Shown here: one piece after another, positions 53,049-63,177 of the stretch
Layout of the letters: each line of letters opens with the position of its first letter
Numbering within the stretch: the first letter of the stretch is position 1
DNA from: Bradyrhizobium sp. CCGUVB4N
Lineage (GTDB): Bacteria > Pseudomonadota > Alphaproteobacteria > Rhizobiales > Xanthobacteraceae
DNA: 64,000 nucleotides
Assembly: GCF_024199945.1 (NCBI RefSeq)
Contig: NZ_JANADP010000001.1
Location: forward strand, 8,122,001 to 8,186,000
Reading direction: 5' to 3'
Position numbers and translations under genes: made by a program
The notes under the pieces: generated by a model
Told to the model about the DNA's origin: nothing
Databases searched by the model: none
The model's input: only the letters and a program-made list of their open reading frames with translations

Positions 53049-55580
53049 GTGGCCCAAGGATTCTCCGTATTCGTCAATATCGGTGGCAAGGTCAATCCGA
53101 GCCTCGGCGCTGCCGTCAATGCCACGAAGGCGCAGGTCAACAGCTTGGCTGCGTCGGTCGCGAAGATCGGACAAAGCGTCTCGGCGCCGTTCGTTGCCGC
53201 GCAAAAGCATATCGATGCGACGGCGAGAAAATTGGAACGGGTCCAGAGCAAAGGTCGTAACCTTACCATGGGCGTCACGGCGCCCACGGGCTTCGCGGCC
53301 ATCGGCATGATCCGGAGCGCCCTTGAGCGCGATAGGGCCGGCAACTTCACTGAGGCTCTTGGCGGCGTCTCGCATTCCGAACGTCTGGAAATCGAGAACT
53401 ACGCAGATACGATCGCTGCGAAGTACGGGAGCGCAACGAACACCCTGAAGGCCTTCAATGAGATGCTGAAAGCCGGTTTCTCGGTGCCGGGCGCCAAGGG
53501 ATCGATTGCTTCGATCCTTGAAGGCTCGATTGTCGGCGACATGCCGGCTGCCGAAGTTGCTGGCGCTGTTAGCAAGATCGTGACGCAATACGGGCTGAGC
53601 ATGAGGACCGTTGAGGATGCCTCGGCTAGTAGCCGTCGTATCGCGGACAACTTGGCTTATGGCGCGAACGCGACCAGCGCTTCGATGAAAGATATGATGG
53701 AGGCGTACAAGTTCGTCGGCAGCGCCGCGTCGGCCGCTGGCGAGTCCATTGAGTCCACTAATGCGCTTATCATCGCCTTAAATAAGGCCGGTCAACTTGG
53801 TCCGGAAGCCGGCGTTGCCCTTCGTTCAGCATATGTGCGCCTGCTCAAGCCGACGAAGGAAGGTCGGGCAGCGATGGCGCGCCTTGATCTCGACTACGGC
53901 AGCTATGTATCCGGTGGCAAGCGAACGGGCGCCGGCGTCACGGCCGGATTGAGTGCTAACGGCTTCGACATGGCTGGTAGTGAGAAGGACATCGATGCCG
54001 CCTTGGCCAACAACGAAGGCAACATCGAGAAGCAGCGCAAAGCAATCTATGACGCGGTCGTTACCAAGTTCGGATCGGAAGCCGCGAAGGACCGCGAGTC
54101 CGTGCTGCAAGCGGTGGATGCTGCATTCACGATGGCCGGTAGCAAGGTGGACCTCACGAAGCTCCTGATCGACCTGAAAAAGAAAGGCGCGACCCAAGGC
54201 GACCTCGCTCGCATCTTCGAGGGGCGCCAGTCGGTTCGCATGCTCTCCCTTCTGAAGGCTGACCTCGAAGGCATCCTCAAAGACATCAATACTAACGCCC
54301 CCGGCTATGGCGCGAAGACCTTTAATATCGCTAATCAGGGCCTGTCGCGAGCGGTTCGCGAGCTTGATGCATCGTGGCAATCGCTCAGCAACACCCTCGT
54401 CCAAGCGGTGCTGCCGGAGATCTCCACCCTATTCAGGAGCTTGTCCGAAGGGCTCAAGTCTATCGCGCGGGCAAACCCCACCGTGCTGCGGCTCGGCGTC
54501 GGTCTTGCGGCGGCTGCGGCAGCGGCCGGTCCGCTGGCGTTTGCGCTCGCCGCCGTCGGCCGTGTCGGCGCGTTCGCGCTGACCGCCTTGCTGACTCCCA
54601 TTGGCTTAGTTACGCGTGGCGTCGTCGCGCTCGCCGGTGTGATCGCTGGCGTTGGGGTAGCCGCTGTAGGCCGTCTGGCGGCGATGGCGCTGGGCTTCCG
54701 CATGCTGACCGCCCTCGGGGCAGCTGCGACTCTGTCGGCACTTGGCGGCTCTCTGCTTGGCCTGGGGCGGTCGATCCTGCTCTTCCCGCTGACGGCTCTG
54801 CGGGCCATCGGCCTCGCGATGTGGGCGCTGGTTGCCAACCCGGTCGGGCTGATCATCACGGCGTTGGTCGTCGCGCTGACGGGGCTGGGCGTGTGGGTCT
54901 ACAACAATTGGGCGGGCATCAAGGAGTTCTTCGCCGGTTTCGGTGCGGGGTTCATGGCTGGTCTTGGCCCGGCTGGCCCCGCCGTGAAGGCGCTCGCCGA
55001 TGGCCTTGGCACCGTCTACAACTGGCTCTCTCAATTGCTCGGCCCGCTCGATGCGACCGGCGCGAAGTGGCGCGAGTGGGGCGAGACGGTCGGCGGCGTC
55101 GCTGCGGCTGGCGTGCAGAAGGTCGTGTCCGCGATCCAAAGCCTCATTGGCTTCTTCGGCACGGCCATCGACAAGGCAATGAGCCTGGGCAGCGCCATCA
55201 AGGGCATCTTTAGCGGCGGCGGCAGCGTCCCGGCGAGCGGCGCGGCCCCTGCGCCCATCGCTGGCGCTCGCGCCCTGGGCGGCCCCGTGAGCTACGGTAA
55301 GCCGTACCTTGTCGGCGAGAACGGCCCCGAGCTTTTCGTGCCCGGCATGTCTGGCCGCATCGAATCCAACGACCGGTTGCGCAGCCTGACCTCGGATGGC
55401 GCAGTGGCTGTCGCCGGTTCATCGTCAGGGGGCGGAACGCGCGGACCGACCAATATCACTAATAACTGGACGATCAACGGAGCCAATGATCCGCGGGCAG
55501 TAGCTAGCCAAGTCGATCGCCAATTCGGTGAGTTAATCCGGCGGCTCGAGTCTGAGCAGCGGGGGCTCCTGAGTGATTAG
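53049..55580 (+). CDS. Phage tail tape measure protein
   Basis: An 843-residue protein from a GTG. The TP901-like core (about residues 95-300, GNFTEALGGVSHSERLEIENYADTIAAKYGSATNTLKAFNEMLKAGFSVPG) is followed by hydrophobic segments (about 480-620) and a C-terminal ARALGGPVSYGKPYLVGENGPELFVPGMSGRIE motif of siphophage tape measures. It sets tail length and is ejected into the host. No other tail, capsid or terminase gene is beside it in the window. Confidence 0.88.
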   Translation: MAQGFSVFVNIGGKVNPSLGAAVNATKAQVNSLAASVAKIGQSVSAPFVAAQKHIDATARKLERVQSKGRNLTMGVTAPTGFAAIGMIRSALERDRAGNFTEALGGVSHSERLEIENYADTIAAKYGSATNTLKAFNEMLKAGFSVPGAKGSIASILEGSIVGDMPAAEVAGAVSKIVTQYGLSMRTVEDASASSRRIADNLAYGANATSASMKDMMEAYKFVGSAASAAGESIESTNALIIALNKAGQLGPEAGVALRSAYVRLLKPTKEGRAAMARLDLDYGSYVSGGKRTGAGVTAGLSANGFDMAGSEKDIDAALANNEGNIEKQRKAIYDAVVTKFGSEAAKDRESVLQAVDAAFTMAGSKVDLTKLLIDLKKKGATQGDLARIFEGRQSVRMLSLLKADLEGILKDINTNAPGYGAKTFNIANQGLSRAVRELDASWQSLSNTLVQAVLPEISTLFRSLSEGLKSIARANPTVLRLGVGLAAAAAAAGPLAFALAAVGRVGAFALTALLTPIGLVTRGVVALAGVIAGVGVAAVGRLAAMALGFRMLTALGAAATLSALGGSLLGLGRSILLFPLTALRAIGLAMWALVANPVGLIITALVVALTGLGVWVYNNWAGIKEFFAGFGAGFMAGLGPAGPAVKALADGLGTVYNWLSQLLGPLDATGAKWREWGETVGGVAAAGVQKVVSAIQSLIGFFGTAIDKAMSLGSAIKGIFSGGGSVPASGAAPAPIAGARALGGPVSYGKPYLVGENGPELFVPGMSGRIESNDRLRSLTSDGAVAVAGSSSGGGTRGPTNITNNWTINGANDPRAVASQVDRQFGELIRRLESEQRGLLSD

Positions 55581-55769
55581 GTTCATCGACTGTCGCGCCG
55601 ACTACTTGATGATGCAGCCTCCGCTCAATCGCATCTTTGTCCAAGGACCATTGGATTAGTTCCGCTCGGCGCGCAAATCATTAAACAAGGATATTGCCTC
55701 AGAGCGGGAAAAAAACTAGACAAAAACAACCCTCGATTGCTTCGTTCTATTTCAGAGCAACGCACCATT

Positions 55770-56780
55770 ATGCCCTATCGACCGCCCCGTTACGATCGCC
55801 TCATTCTTGCGCTCGACGACGATGAGCTTGAGACGTTTGTCACGGAGTGGGCCAAGAAGAAGCCGGAGTATCTGTCTGTGCAGCTATTCAGAGGCACCGG
55901 TGATATGGGGCGTGATGTCGTTGGCTTCCATACAAAGGAGCGCCACGAAGGATCCTGGCACAACTATCAATGCAAGCAGTATGGAAAGACCCTCCAAACA
56001 GGCGTGGGCCTGAATGAAATAGGAAAGCTACTTTATTATAGCTTCAAAGGCGAGTTCACACGTCCAACCGGCTATTTCTTCGTAGCACCGCGGGGAGTGA
56101 ATCGAAACCTGAAGAAGCTCATCGCTAATCCCAGCCTGTTTCGCGATGAACTATTCGCTACATGGGACGAACATTGCGCCAAGAAGATTATCAATAAGAA
56201 AACGATTCCGCTCGATGCTGGCTTGAAGACCTTCATTTCGGAGTGGGACTTTTCTTGTATCTCCGCGGTTTCACTTGATGAAATCCTTGCCGACCCCGTG
56301 ATCAAACCTGCGCTATACGCATATTTCGGCGCCGATCCCGGCCCGCCCCCGGCTGGGCAAGTGCCTGTAACGATCGAGTCTCGCGAAATGCCTTACATTG
56401 GCGAACTGCTCGCCGCATATGGCGAACGTGAAGCGACCGTATTTGCGGATTACGCTAGCCTGAAGGCGCACGCTAGTCATGATGAGCACCTGATGCTCCA
56501 ACGAGAACGCTTCTTCGATGCCGACGCTTTTACGCGTTTCTACCGCGACAACACGATGGATGAGGAAATTCGCTTGCTCAGGCGAGAAGTTCGGCATGGT
56601 GTGATCGATGTGCACCGTATTGATCACCAAGACTCCCTGGCTCGCGCGAACGCTGTTATGATTCAAGCAGCAAACCTCCAACCTTCGGGCGCGTTGGCAA
56701 AGTACGCTGGTCCTCCAGTAAGGCAGGGTATTTGCCATCAGTTCGTGAACGAAGGTGAGATCAAATGGCAGAAGTCGTAA
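55770..56780 (+). CDS. ABC-3C system protein with Mrr-like nuclease domain
   Basis: About 336 residues from MPYRPPRYDRLILALDDDELETFVTEWAKKK. The N-terminal domain has the restriction-endonuclease-like pattern FRGTGDMGRDVVGF (Asp49) and NYQCKQYGK (Gln67, Lys69), a D-x(n)-QxK active site of the Mrr type. The rest is the C-terminal domain of ABC-three-component systems. It is the likely effector that cuts nucleic acid when the ATPase partner is triggered. GC content is lower than the chromosome. Its end overlaps the middle component by 16 bases. Confidence 0.75.
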   Translation: MPYRPPRYDRLILALDDDELETFVTEWAKKKPEYLSVQLFRGTGDMGRDVVGFHTKERHEGSWHNYQCKQYGKTLQTGVGLNEIGKLLYYSFKGEFTRPTGYFFVAPRGVNRNLKKLIANPSLFRDELFATWDEHCAKKIINKKTIPLDAGLKTFISEWDFSCISAVSLDEILADPVIKPALYAYFGADPGPPPAGQVPVTIESREMPYIGELLAAYGEREATVFADYASLKAHASHDEHLMLQRERFFDADAFTRFYRDNTMDEEIRLLRREVRHGVIDVHRIDHQDSLARANAVMIQAANLQPSGALAKYAGPPVRQGICHQFVNEGEIKWQKS

Positions 56781-57268
56781 ACGACGACGTGCGCCGGGAG
56801 ATCAAGCTTTTCAACAGTCCTCTGGAAACGGGGATCCGGGCAACTGTTGTGCTCGATGCTCTCTATCCGAAGGCATTCGACCTCGCGCACCTGACTTGGT
56901 TTGACCACCTTGTTGTTCACACGCAGGACATTGGAGGACCAGCGAGCTTACACCCTGATGTACCTCAGCGTACGGGTGAACTTCTGATACGGCGGCGAAT
57001 TGTTGAAGATGGCCTGAAGCTGATGCGGCAACTACACCTTATTGACGCGTCAACGGCTCCGGAGGGCATAGTTTATCAAGCGCGCGAGGAAGCTACGGCA
57101 ATCATTGACTCAATGAGGTCAACATATGCGCGCGCCCTTAAAGATCGAGCAAAATGGCTTGCCCAGTATTTATCCTCCGTTCCCGATGAGTCGGTTCGCG
57201 ACTTGATCATCGAGCGCATCGGGCGTTGGACCGTCGAATTTCAAGACCAGAACCCCTCCCCGAATTGA
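56765..57268 (+). CDS. ABC-3C middle component
   Basis: A 167-residue protein starting MAEVVNDDVRREIKLFNSPLETGIRATVVLDALYPKAFDLAHLTWFDHLVVH, matching the ABC-3C middle component, a winged-HTH-like protein that bridges effector and ATPase. It overlaps the upstream gene by 16 bases and is followed by the ATPase gene 18 bases later; all three are on one transcript. Confidence 0.75.
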   Translation: MAEVVNDDVRREIKLFNSPLETGIRATVVLDALYPKAFDLAHLTWFDHLVVHTQDIGGPASLHPDVPQRTGELLIRRRIVEDGLKLMRQLHLIDASTAPEGIVYQAREEATAIIDSMRSTYARALKDRAKWLAQYLSSVPDESVRDLIIERIGRWTVEFQDQNPSPN

Positions 57269-57286
57269 CTCAGGGTCGCACTTTCC

Positions 57287-59149
57287 GTGACATATCAAAA
57301 CCTGACGCTCAATGAACTACTGTTCACAGGCACCGACGCCCCTTCGGTCAGCTGGACATTGCAGCCGGGCCTCAATGTGCTCTACGGCGCCTCAAACGCG
57401 GGCAAATCGTTTGCGGTCAAGACCATTGATTTTTTGCTGGGTAGTTCACGCCTTCTTCCCGACATTTCTGAAAGGAGGGCTTTCGACCGGGCATGGCTCG
57501 CGATAAACGGCGCGGTCAGCGGAGATGTTACACTCATGCGCGCACTCGCCGGCGGAGCACTTGAGCTACATGGCGGGAATATCGATCTCATCAAGCAACG
57601 CAAGAGTAATGGCCGCCATCTATCTGCCCGACATGATCATGCGAGCCCCGACAACGTCTCGCAGTTCCTTCTAAATGAGATTGGCTTAGGTTCGAAGTTC
57701 ATCGCGATTGATGTGAATGGAAAGAAGCGAAGCTTAAGCTTTCGCGATTTGGCGAGATTCTGTATCACCGACGAAACTGCAATTCAGGCAGAAACATCTC
57801 CGGCCGAATCCGGACAGTATGCCACCTCCACCGCAGAACGGAGTGTCTTCAAGCTTTTGACAACAGGCGCTGACGATAGCGCGATCGTTCCTGTGTTGGA
57901 TCGAAAGACCTTCCGAACATCGACAGCAGCAAAGTTGGAAGTTGTGGACGAAATGTTGAATGCAGTGAACGAGGAATTGGCTGCAGATTATTCCCAGGCC
58001 GAGGAATTGCCTGCGCAGTACGAACGGATTGAACGAACGTGGGCGGCCGCTCAAGAACAACTGCAATTTTCACAGCAATCGATACGATCGCATTTGGCAA
58101 GAAAGCGCGAAATCGCTCAGTCGATTTCACGATTTGAGCAACGGCGCGAGCAAATCGCGATTAATCTCGGCCGTTTCGAGCAACTTGAAGAAGTTTACCG
58201 CTCGGATATCGAACGTCTTGAGGCCATCGAAGAAGCGGGATTTTTGTTGACGTTGGGAGAAGGTAAAGAGTGCCCGCTCTGTGGAGCTTCGGTAGATGCT
58301 CAAAAGCATGTTCACAGCTTACACGATATCCAGAACGCTACCGACGCTGCGAAGATCGAGATCGAGAAAATCGATCGGCAGCGAGTTGATCTTGCCGAGA
58401 CAGTCGCAAATTTGGATGCAGAGGGCATACGGACACAGGCCAAATTGGCCGAGTTAGATAGCGAGCTTCAAGCGGCGGAAATGCAGCTGAATCAGCTCGC
58501 ACCGAAAGCCAACCAAGCCGAACAGCAATTGGCTGAGCTAATGTCCGTAAGAGACAAGGTTCGCCATGGCTTAGCGCTGCTTGAGCAGCGTAAGAACCTT
58601 AGCTTACGACGAGATGAATTAGCCGCACTTAAGCCGACGCCTAAAGTGGAGCGACCACGACTTGGGGTGCCGACATCGACCTCTCATGATTTCGCACAAG
58701 TCGTTAGCCACGTTTTGGAAGCTTGGCAGTTCCCCGGAAATCGCCACGTTTCATTCGACGACGTTACACACGACTTACGGATCGACGGCAAAAATCGCCG
58801 TGACAATGGCAAGGGTGTTCGAGCAATTACGCACGCCGCTTTCAAGGTTGCCCTATTGTTGTTCTGTCAAGAACGCGATCTGCCTCATCCGGGCTTTGTT
58901 ATTCTCGACACACCCTTGCTAACTTATCGGGATCCAATTCATTCCGACGCAGGCGAGCTATCGCAGGACGAACAAGAGCTGGCCAATACTTCACTCAAGG
59001 ACTTCTTTTACGAACATCTCGCTGAAGCTGGTCCGTCAAAGCAGTTTATTGTCGTGGAAAACGTGGACGTCCCTGCATCTATTGCTAGCAGCGCAAACGT
59101 CGAGCGCTTCACTGGAGACTCTGCCGCGGGCCGTGCCGGTCTATTCTGA
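57287..59149 (+). CDS. ABC-3C ATPase (SMC/Rad50-like, DUF3732-type)
   Basis: A 620-residue ATPase from a GTG. Walker A GASNAGKS (residues 34-41), a long coiled coil (about 215-470) with a central CxxC zinc hook (Cys329, Cys332 in ECPLCGAS), and C-terminal Walker B-like HPGFVILDTPLLTYRD. It should dimerise through the hook and control the effector. It is the sensor/motor of a predicted anti-phage system. It converges on the restriction operon (148-base gap). Confidence 0.8.
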   Translation: MTYQNLTLNELLFTGTDAPSVSWTLQPGLNVLYGASNAGKSFAVKTIDFLLGSSRLLPDISERRAFDRAWLAINGAVSGDVTLMRALAGGALELHGGNIDLIKQRKSNGRHLSARHDHASPDNVSQFLLNEIGLGSKFIAIDVNGKKRSLSFRDLARFCITDETAIQAETSPAESGQYATSTAERSVFKLLTTGADDSAIVPVLDRKTFRTSTAAKLEVVDEMLNAVNEELAADYSQAEELPAQYERIERTWAAAQEQLQFSQQSIRSHLARKREIAQSISRFEQRREQIAINLGRFEQLEEVYRSDIERLEAIEEAGFLLTLGEGKECPLCGASVDAQKHVHSLHDIQNATDAAKIEIEKIDRQRVDLAETVANLDAEGIRTQAKLAELDSELQAAEMQLNQLAPKANQAEQQLAELMSVRDKVRHGLALLEQRKNLSLRRDELAALKPTPKVERPRLGVPTSTSHDFAQVVSHVLEAWQFPGNRHVSFDDVTHDLRIDGKNRRDNGKGVRAITHAAFKVALLLFCQERDLPHPGFVILDTPLLTYRDPIHSDAGELSQDEQELANTSLKDFFYEHLAEAGPSKQFIVVENVDVPASIASSANVERFTGDSAAGRAGLF

Positions 59150-59297
59150 TCAATTGCCGCCGTTGTTCAGACCGACGAGAACGGCAATGTCCTAATTTAC
59201 CTGTCCGTTCGCGTTCCTGACCGCGCTCTTCATGGATTGGCGCGTTGCGCCTTTCTCGCGTCCGCTAAGAATGCATCTATCATCGCTTCCGCCAGCG

Positions 59298-59987
59298 TTA
59301 GCTTCGGCCTTCTATCCCCATGAAGCGCAATGCATCTCTTATAAAATCTACCGGGCTATTCGACCGATCGGCGAGCTCTTTGATCTTGAGGCCTTCCGGG
59401 TCCCACTGATCCACCTGCGCCTTCTGGCGTCGATATCTATGAAATCGTTCCCAGATAAACGCTAACATCCCTATCCACCGCAATTGCGTCACCTCGGGAT
59501 ATGCCGCTGCGATCTCCTCGCTGCGGTCACGCCCTACCGCAACGAGGCGAACGCGAAGCGTGTCGCTGCGGTGGAAGCCTGCCCGATAGATATCCGCCGC
59601 CGCAGTTTCGATCCGATCGGATGGCAGGCAACCGATTGCCGCCAGTACGCGATGGACATTGAGCCGGTCTCGTCGAGTCCATGGCCCGTTCAAAGTGCAA
59701 GGTTGATTCGTCTTCACTTCGGCAATGACGATGTCGATCAATTTATCAGAGAGCGCGAGCTGCTGTACATCGTCCGCCATGATATCGTTCGGATCATCGA
59801 ACAGACGCTCGGCGCGATACGGAAATCGAACCGCCAACAGGTCGGCGTCCGTCCGCTGGGATCCGCGCCGCTCGGGATGAACGACGAAGTTTTCGATCTG
59901 CAAGAAGCCATTCAAGCGGAAATACCAGTAGGCCACTTTTTCGGGATTAAAATACTCACCTGCTTGCATATTCGATACGTCGCTCAC
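59298..59987 (-). CDS. PD-(D/E)xK nuclease-like accessory protein of the type I RM operon
   Basis: A 229-residue protein starting from a GTG (GTGA overlap with the hsdS stop). DADLLAVRF (Asp49) and IVIAEVKTNQP (Glu90-x-Lys92) fit the PD-(D/E)xK nuclease fold. A C-terminal helix bundle has LIWERFHRYRRQKAQVDQW. It is the last gene of the hsd operon. It may be an extra nuclease or a defence effector. I do not recognise a named family. Confidence 0.55.
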   Translation of the reverse strand: MSDVSNMQAGEYFNPEKVAYWYFRLNGFLQIENFVVHPERRGSQRTDADLLAVRFPYRAERLFDDPNDIMADDVQQLALSDKLIDIVIAEVKTNQPCTLNGPWTRRDRLNVHRVLAAIGCLPSDRIETAAADIYRAGFHRSDTLRVRLVAVGRDRSEEIAAAYPEVTQLRWIGMLAFIWERFHRYRRQKAQVDQWDPEGLKIKELADRSNSPVDFIRDALRFMGIEGRS

Positions 59988-61723
59988 TCTGCTGCCTCCA
60001 ACTCGTAAATATCAGCCGGCGTCAAAGCCTCGGCTATCAGCGCATCGAGCAGGTGGCGGCGGATGGCGGACGATTCCGCGAGGCCCGCTTCCAGCCGGTC
60101 GCACAGCCCCATCAACTCATCAACCTTTACGACGATGCGGTACTGTTCGGCGAGAGGTGGCAGCGGAATGAGCATGTTCTTAAGAGCAGTGCCGTTCACA
60201 TTTGCCTGACCGGTTTGTTTCTTAATAAGCGGCTGAATCTGCGTTTCGCGGAAATCGGGCGTGTTCATTGCCAGGTTTAGGAACCGGGGATTACTGGAAG
60301 AGAGTGAGGGACGAAGCCGGATTAGATATGAGGCAAATGTCCTTGCATCATCGTCGCCGAGATAAATTCCAGTTTTCCCAACAAGCTCGGCGCTGTTTGT
60401 GCGATTGTAGAGAAGGTCGAACTTCCGCAGATACAACACGGGGAGGTCGTCAGAGGTCGAGGGAATCCGCTTTTCGTCGCTCCAGACCACCAAGCCGTCT
60501 TGGATATTACCCATCGTGAGAACGGGCACCCCTTCCTCCGAAGGGTTTGCTTTTTGCGATGTTCCATATTGGGTGAAAAGCACAGCTTCCCCAATGCGCG
60601 CCCAGACCCACGAGCGCGGAACACCAAACGGCACTTCAGACAATTTCAAAGGTTCGAACGGATGTTCGCGTCTTACCTCCTTCTTTTTGACGAGTTCCGC
60701 CCGCTCGACTGAAATTCGTTTCAGCGACTCTGAAGCCGGCTCGTCATTCGGCTCTTGCGGCACGAGTTTGCCGCGCATGGCTAGGTTAAGGATGGTTTGG
60801 CGAAAGCCCTTGATTTGATCGGGGCGCGCGGTCAGAGCAGGTAGCGCATCAAGGGCGCAGCGAATGTTGCTTTGGAATGTCTCTGGAGCGGGCGCATTGA
60901 GACGTGCAAGATCCGCCGCTGCCAGCTTGTCGCGCACTCCCTCGCGTTTGGCACGCGCAATCTCCAGCCGGTCGCACAGCTCCATCAACTCATCGACTTT
61001 GGCGATGATGCGTTGCTGTTCGGCAAATGGCGGCATAGCGACGGCGATCTGGTCCATCCGGTTCTTGGGAAGACCTCCGCGACCAGCACCCGTCTGCTCA
61101 TCGAAGATAAAAGCTTGAAAATAAGGCGAGAGGACAAGTCGGTGAAGAAATGTTTCCAACCCTCTCACTGCGACACGGATTATCGCAACGTGCTGGCTAA
61201 TATTCGCCTCGCCAAATTCGCTTGGAACGAGACAGCAGCGCCCCATCGAACCACCAGTGATGTTTAGGAGTAGATCACCGGCTAGCACCCGAGTTCCGCT
61301 CATGCGCGCATGCGTCTCTGGATCGATGTAGGCAACATCAGCTAGACGAAGCCCGTCGTCATAGACGTTCTGAGATCGCAGGAAGGGAATGCCGGACGAC
61401 TTGTAGACATCTTTCCCTCCGCGTGGAGTGCTGCCCGATCCAGTCTTCGAACAAATCTCACCCACTCGGCTCCATGACCATCCTGTCGGCAGCTCAAACG
61501 GCACTTCATCGGACGCATTTGGAACTATGACGTTCTGAATGCCGAGGCGCGCCCTCTCATTCGCAATTCGTTTCAGCAAGTTTACGGCCGGTTCGTCATT
61601 CGCATCCTGTGGCACCAGCCTGCCGCGCACGGCCAGATCCAGCACAAACTGGCGCAGGCGGGCGATTGCGTCTGGCGCCTCCGCAATCTTTTCGTAATGC
61701 TTCAGCAAGCGCACGGCGCTCAT
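59984..61723 (-). CDS. hsdS: Type I restriction-modification specificity subunit
   Basis: A 579-residue protein with two target recognition domains (about 65-200 and 365-510) separated and followed by conserved helices (PPFAEQQRIIAKVDELMELCDRLEIAR and PPLAEQYRIVVKVDELMGLCDRLEAGL). It selects the bipartite DNA sequence for methylation and restriction. Its start overlaps the hsdM stop (ATGA) and its stop overlaps the next gene (GTGA). Confidence 0.92.
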   Translation of the reverse strand: MSAVRLLKHYEKIAEAPDAIARLRQFVLDLAVRGRLVPQDANDEPAVNLLKRIANERARLGIQNVIVPNASDEVPFELPTGWSWSRVGEICSKTGSGSTPRGGKDVYKSSGIPFLRSQNVYDDGLRLADVAYIDPETHARMSGTRVLAGDLLLNITGGSMGRCCLVPSEFGEANISQHVAIIRVAVRGLETFLHRLVLSPYFQAFIFDEQTGAGRGGLPKNRMDQIAVAMPPFAEQQRIIAKVDELMELCDRLEIARAKREGVRDKLAAADLARLNAPAPETFQSNIRCALDALPALTARPDQIKGFRQTILNLAMRGKLVPQEPNDEPASESLKRISVERAELVKKKEVRREHPFEPLKLSEVPFGVPRSWVWARIGEAVLFTQYGTSQKANPSEEGVPVLTMGNIQDGLVVWSDEKRIPSTSDDLPVLYLRKFDLLYNRTNSAELVGKTGIYLGDDDARTFASYLIRLRPSLSSSNPRFLNLAMNTPDFRETQIQPLIKKQTGQANVNGTALKNMLIPLPPLAEQYRIVVKVDELMGLCDRLEAGLAESSAIRRHLLDALIAEALTPADIYELEAAE

Positions 61724-63177
61724 CTGGACAGCGCCTCGCTGAGGACCGCTTTCAACCGGTCACGCAGGCCTGTCGTTTCTGCTTCGGCAGCAGCGAGTTG
61801 CGCAAGCAGAATTTCTGGGTCGCCGTGCTCGTCCGCCACCGCATGCGGATTCTTGATGTCGAGATTATAGCCGCGCGCCTTGACCTCCTCGATGGTAACA
61901 CGCCACGCGTGCTGCGTCTCCTCTCGGCTTTTCCGATCCTTGCCACCCCACCAGTCAACGCAGCCTTGAAAATGCTCCAGCCGGATCGGCTTGGTCATCG
62001 AGTAGGCTTTCTGGCCCCCAGGCACCCGATGCTCGTAGAACCAGATTTCCTTCGTGGGCCTGCCCTTCTCGAAGAAAAGAAGGTTGGTGCCGATCGAGGC
62101 GTAGGGCTTGAATACGGAATTGGGCAGGCGGACGATCGTGTGGAGGTTGCACTCATCCATCAGATGCTCCTTGAGCCGCGTCTTGATCCCTTCTCCAAAC
62201 AGCGTGCCATCGGGCAGCACCACTGCGGCGCGCCCTTCTGACTTCAACAGGCGAACTATGAGAGCGAGAAATAAATCCGCCGTTTCCTTAGTGCGGAAGG
62301 TTGGAAAATTGTCCTCAATGCCATCCTCCTCGCGCCCGCCGAAGGGCGGATTAGTTACGATGACATCGACGCGCTCGTCCTTGCTCCACGAAATCAGCGG
62401 CCGGGCCAGCGTGTTATCGTGACGCACGAAGCTAGGGTCCTCGATGCCGTGCAACAGCATATTGGTAACGCAGAGCATATGCGGGAGCTGCTTCTTCTCC
62501 ACCGCGCGCAAAGCCCCCTCCATTTTCTCGCGCTGTTTCGGCGTGCGGACGTAATTCGCGTTTTCCATGTGGCGAATGGCGCATGACAGGAATCCGCCCG
62601 TGCCGCAGGCGGGATCAAACAAAATTTCACCGGGATGCGGGTCGATGCGATCGACCATAAAGGCGGTGACCGCACGGGGCGTGTAATACTCACCCGCGTT
62701 ACCAGCCGATTGCAGATCATTGAGCAATTGTTCGTAGAACTCGCCGAAGTGTCGCCGCTCGTCCAAATTGTTGAAATCGATCTGACTGATCTTGTTGACC
62801 ACCTGCCGGATGAGGTGGCCAGATTTCATGTAATTGTAGGCATCTTCGAACACGTCGCGCACCACACGGCGGCGGTCTCCGGGCTTCCCGGCGGGCTTCA
62901 GATCCTTGAGCGCCGGAAACAGCTCGTCATTGACGAAGTCGAGCAACGTTTGGCCGGTGATGCCCTCCGGGTCCGCAGCCCAGTTGCGCCATTGAAATTT
63001 CTTCGGCATCGGCGAGCGGTAACCGTCCTTGGTCAATTCGAGTTCTTGATCCTGATCGTCGATGATCTTGAGAAAGAACATCCAGGTCAGCTGGCTGATG
63101 CGCTGCGCGTCGCCATCGACGCCCACATCTTGGCGCATAATATCTTGAATGGATTTAACGGTGGTGCGGACGATCAT
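61720..63177 (-). CDS. hsdM: Type I restriction-modification methyltransferase subunit
   Basis: A 485-residue adenine methyltransferase. Motif I FDPACGTGGFL (residues 187-196), motif IV NPPFGG (about 276), and N-terminal helix domain with DGDAQRISQLTWMFFLKIID. With HsdS it methylates the target; with HsdR it forms the restriction complex. It lies directly after the unknown gene in the operon. Confidence 0.93.
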   Translation of the reverse strand: MIVRTTVKSIQDIMRQDVGVDGDAQRISQLTWMFFLKIIDDQDQELELTKDGYRSPMPKKFQWRNWAADPEGITGQTLLDFVNDELFPALKDLKPAGKPGDRRRVVRDVFEDAYNYMKSGHLIRQVVNKISQIDFNNLDERRHFGEFYEQLLNDLQSAGNAGEYYTPRAVTAFMVDRIDPHPGEILFDPACGTGGFLSCAIRHMENANYVRTPKQREKMEGALRAVEKKQLPHMLCVTNMLLHGIEDPSFVRHDNTLARPLISWSKDERVDVIVTNPPFGGREEDGIEDNFPTFRTKETADLFLALIVRLLKSEGRAAVVLPDGTLFGEGIKTRLKEHLMDECNLHTIVRLPNSVFKPYASIGTNLLFFEKGRPTKEIWFYEHRVPGGQKAYSMTKPIRLEHFQGCVDWWGGKDRKSREETQHAWRVTIEEVKARGYNLDIKNPHAVADEHGDPEILLAQLAAAEAETTGLRDRLKAVLSEALSR

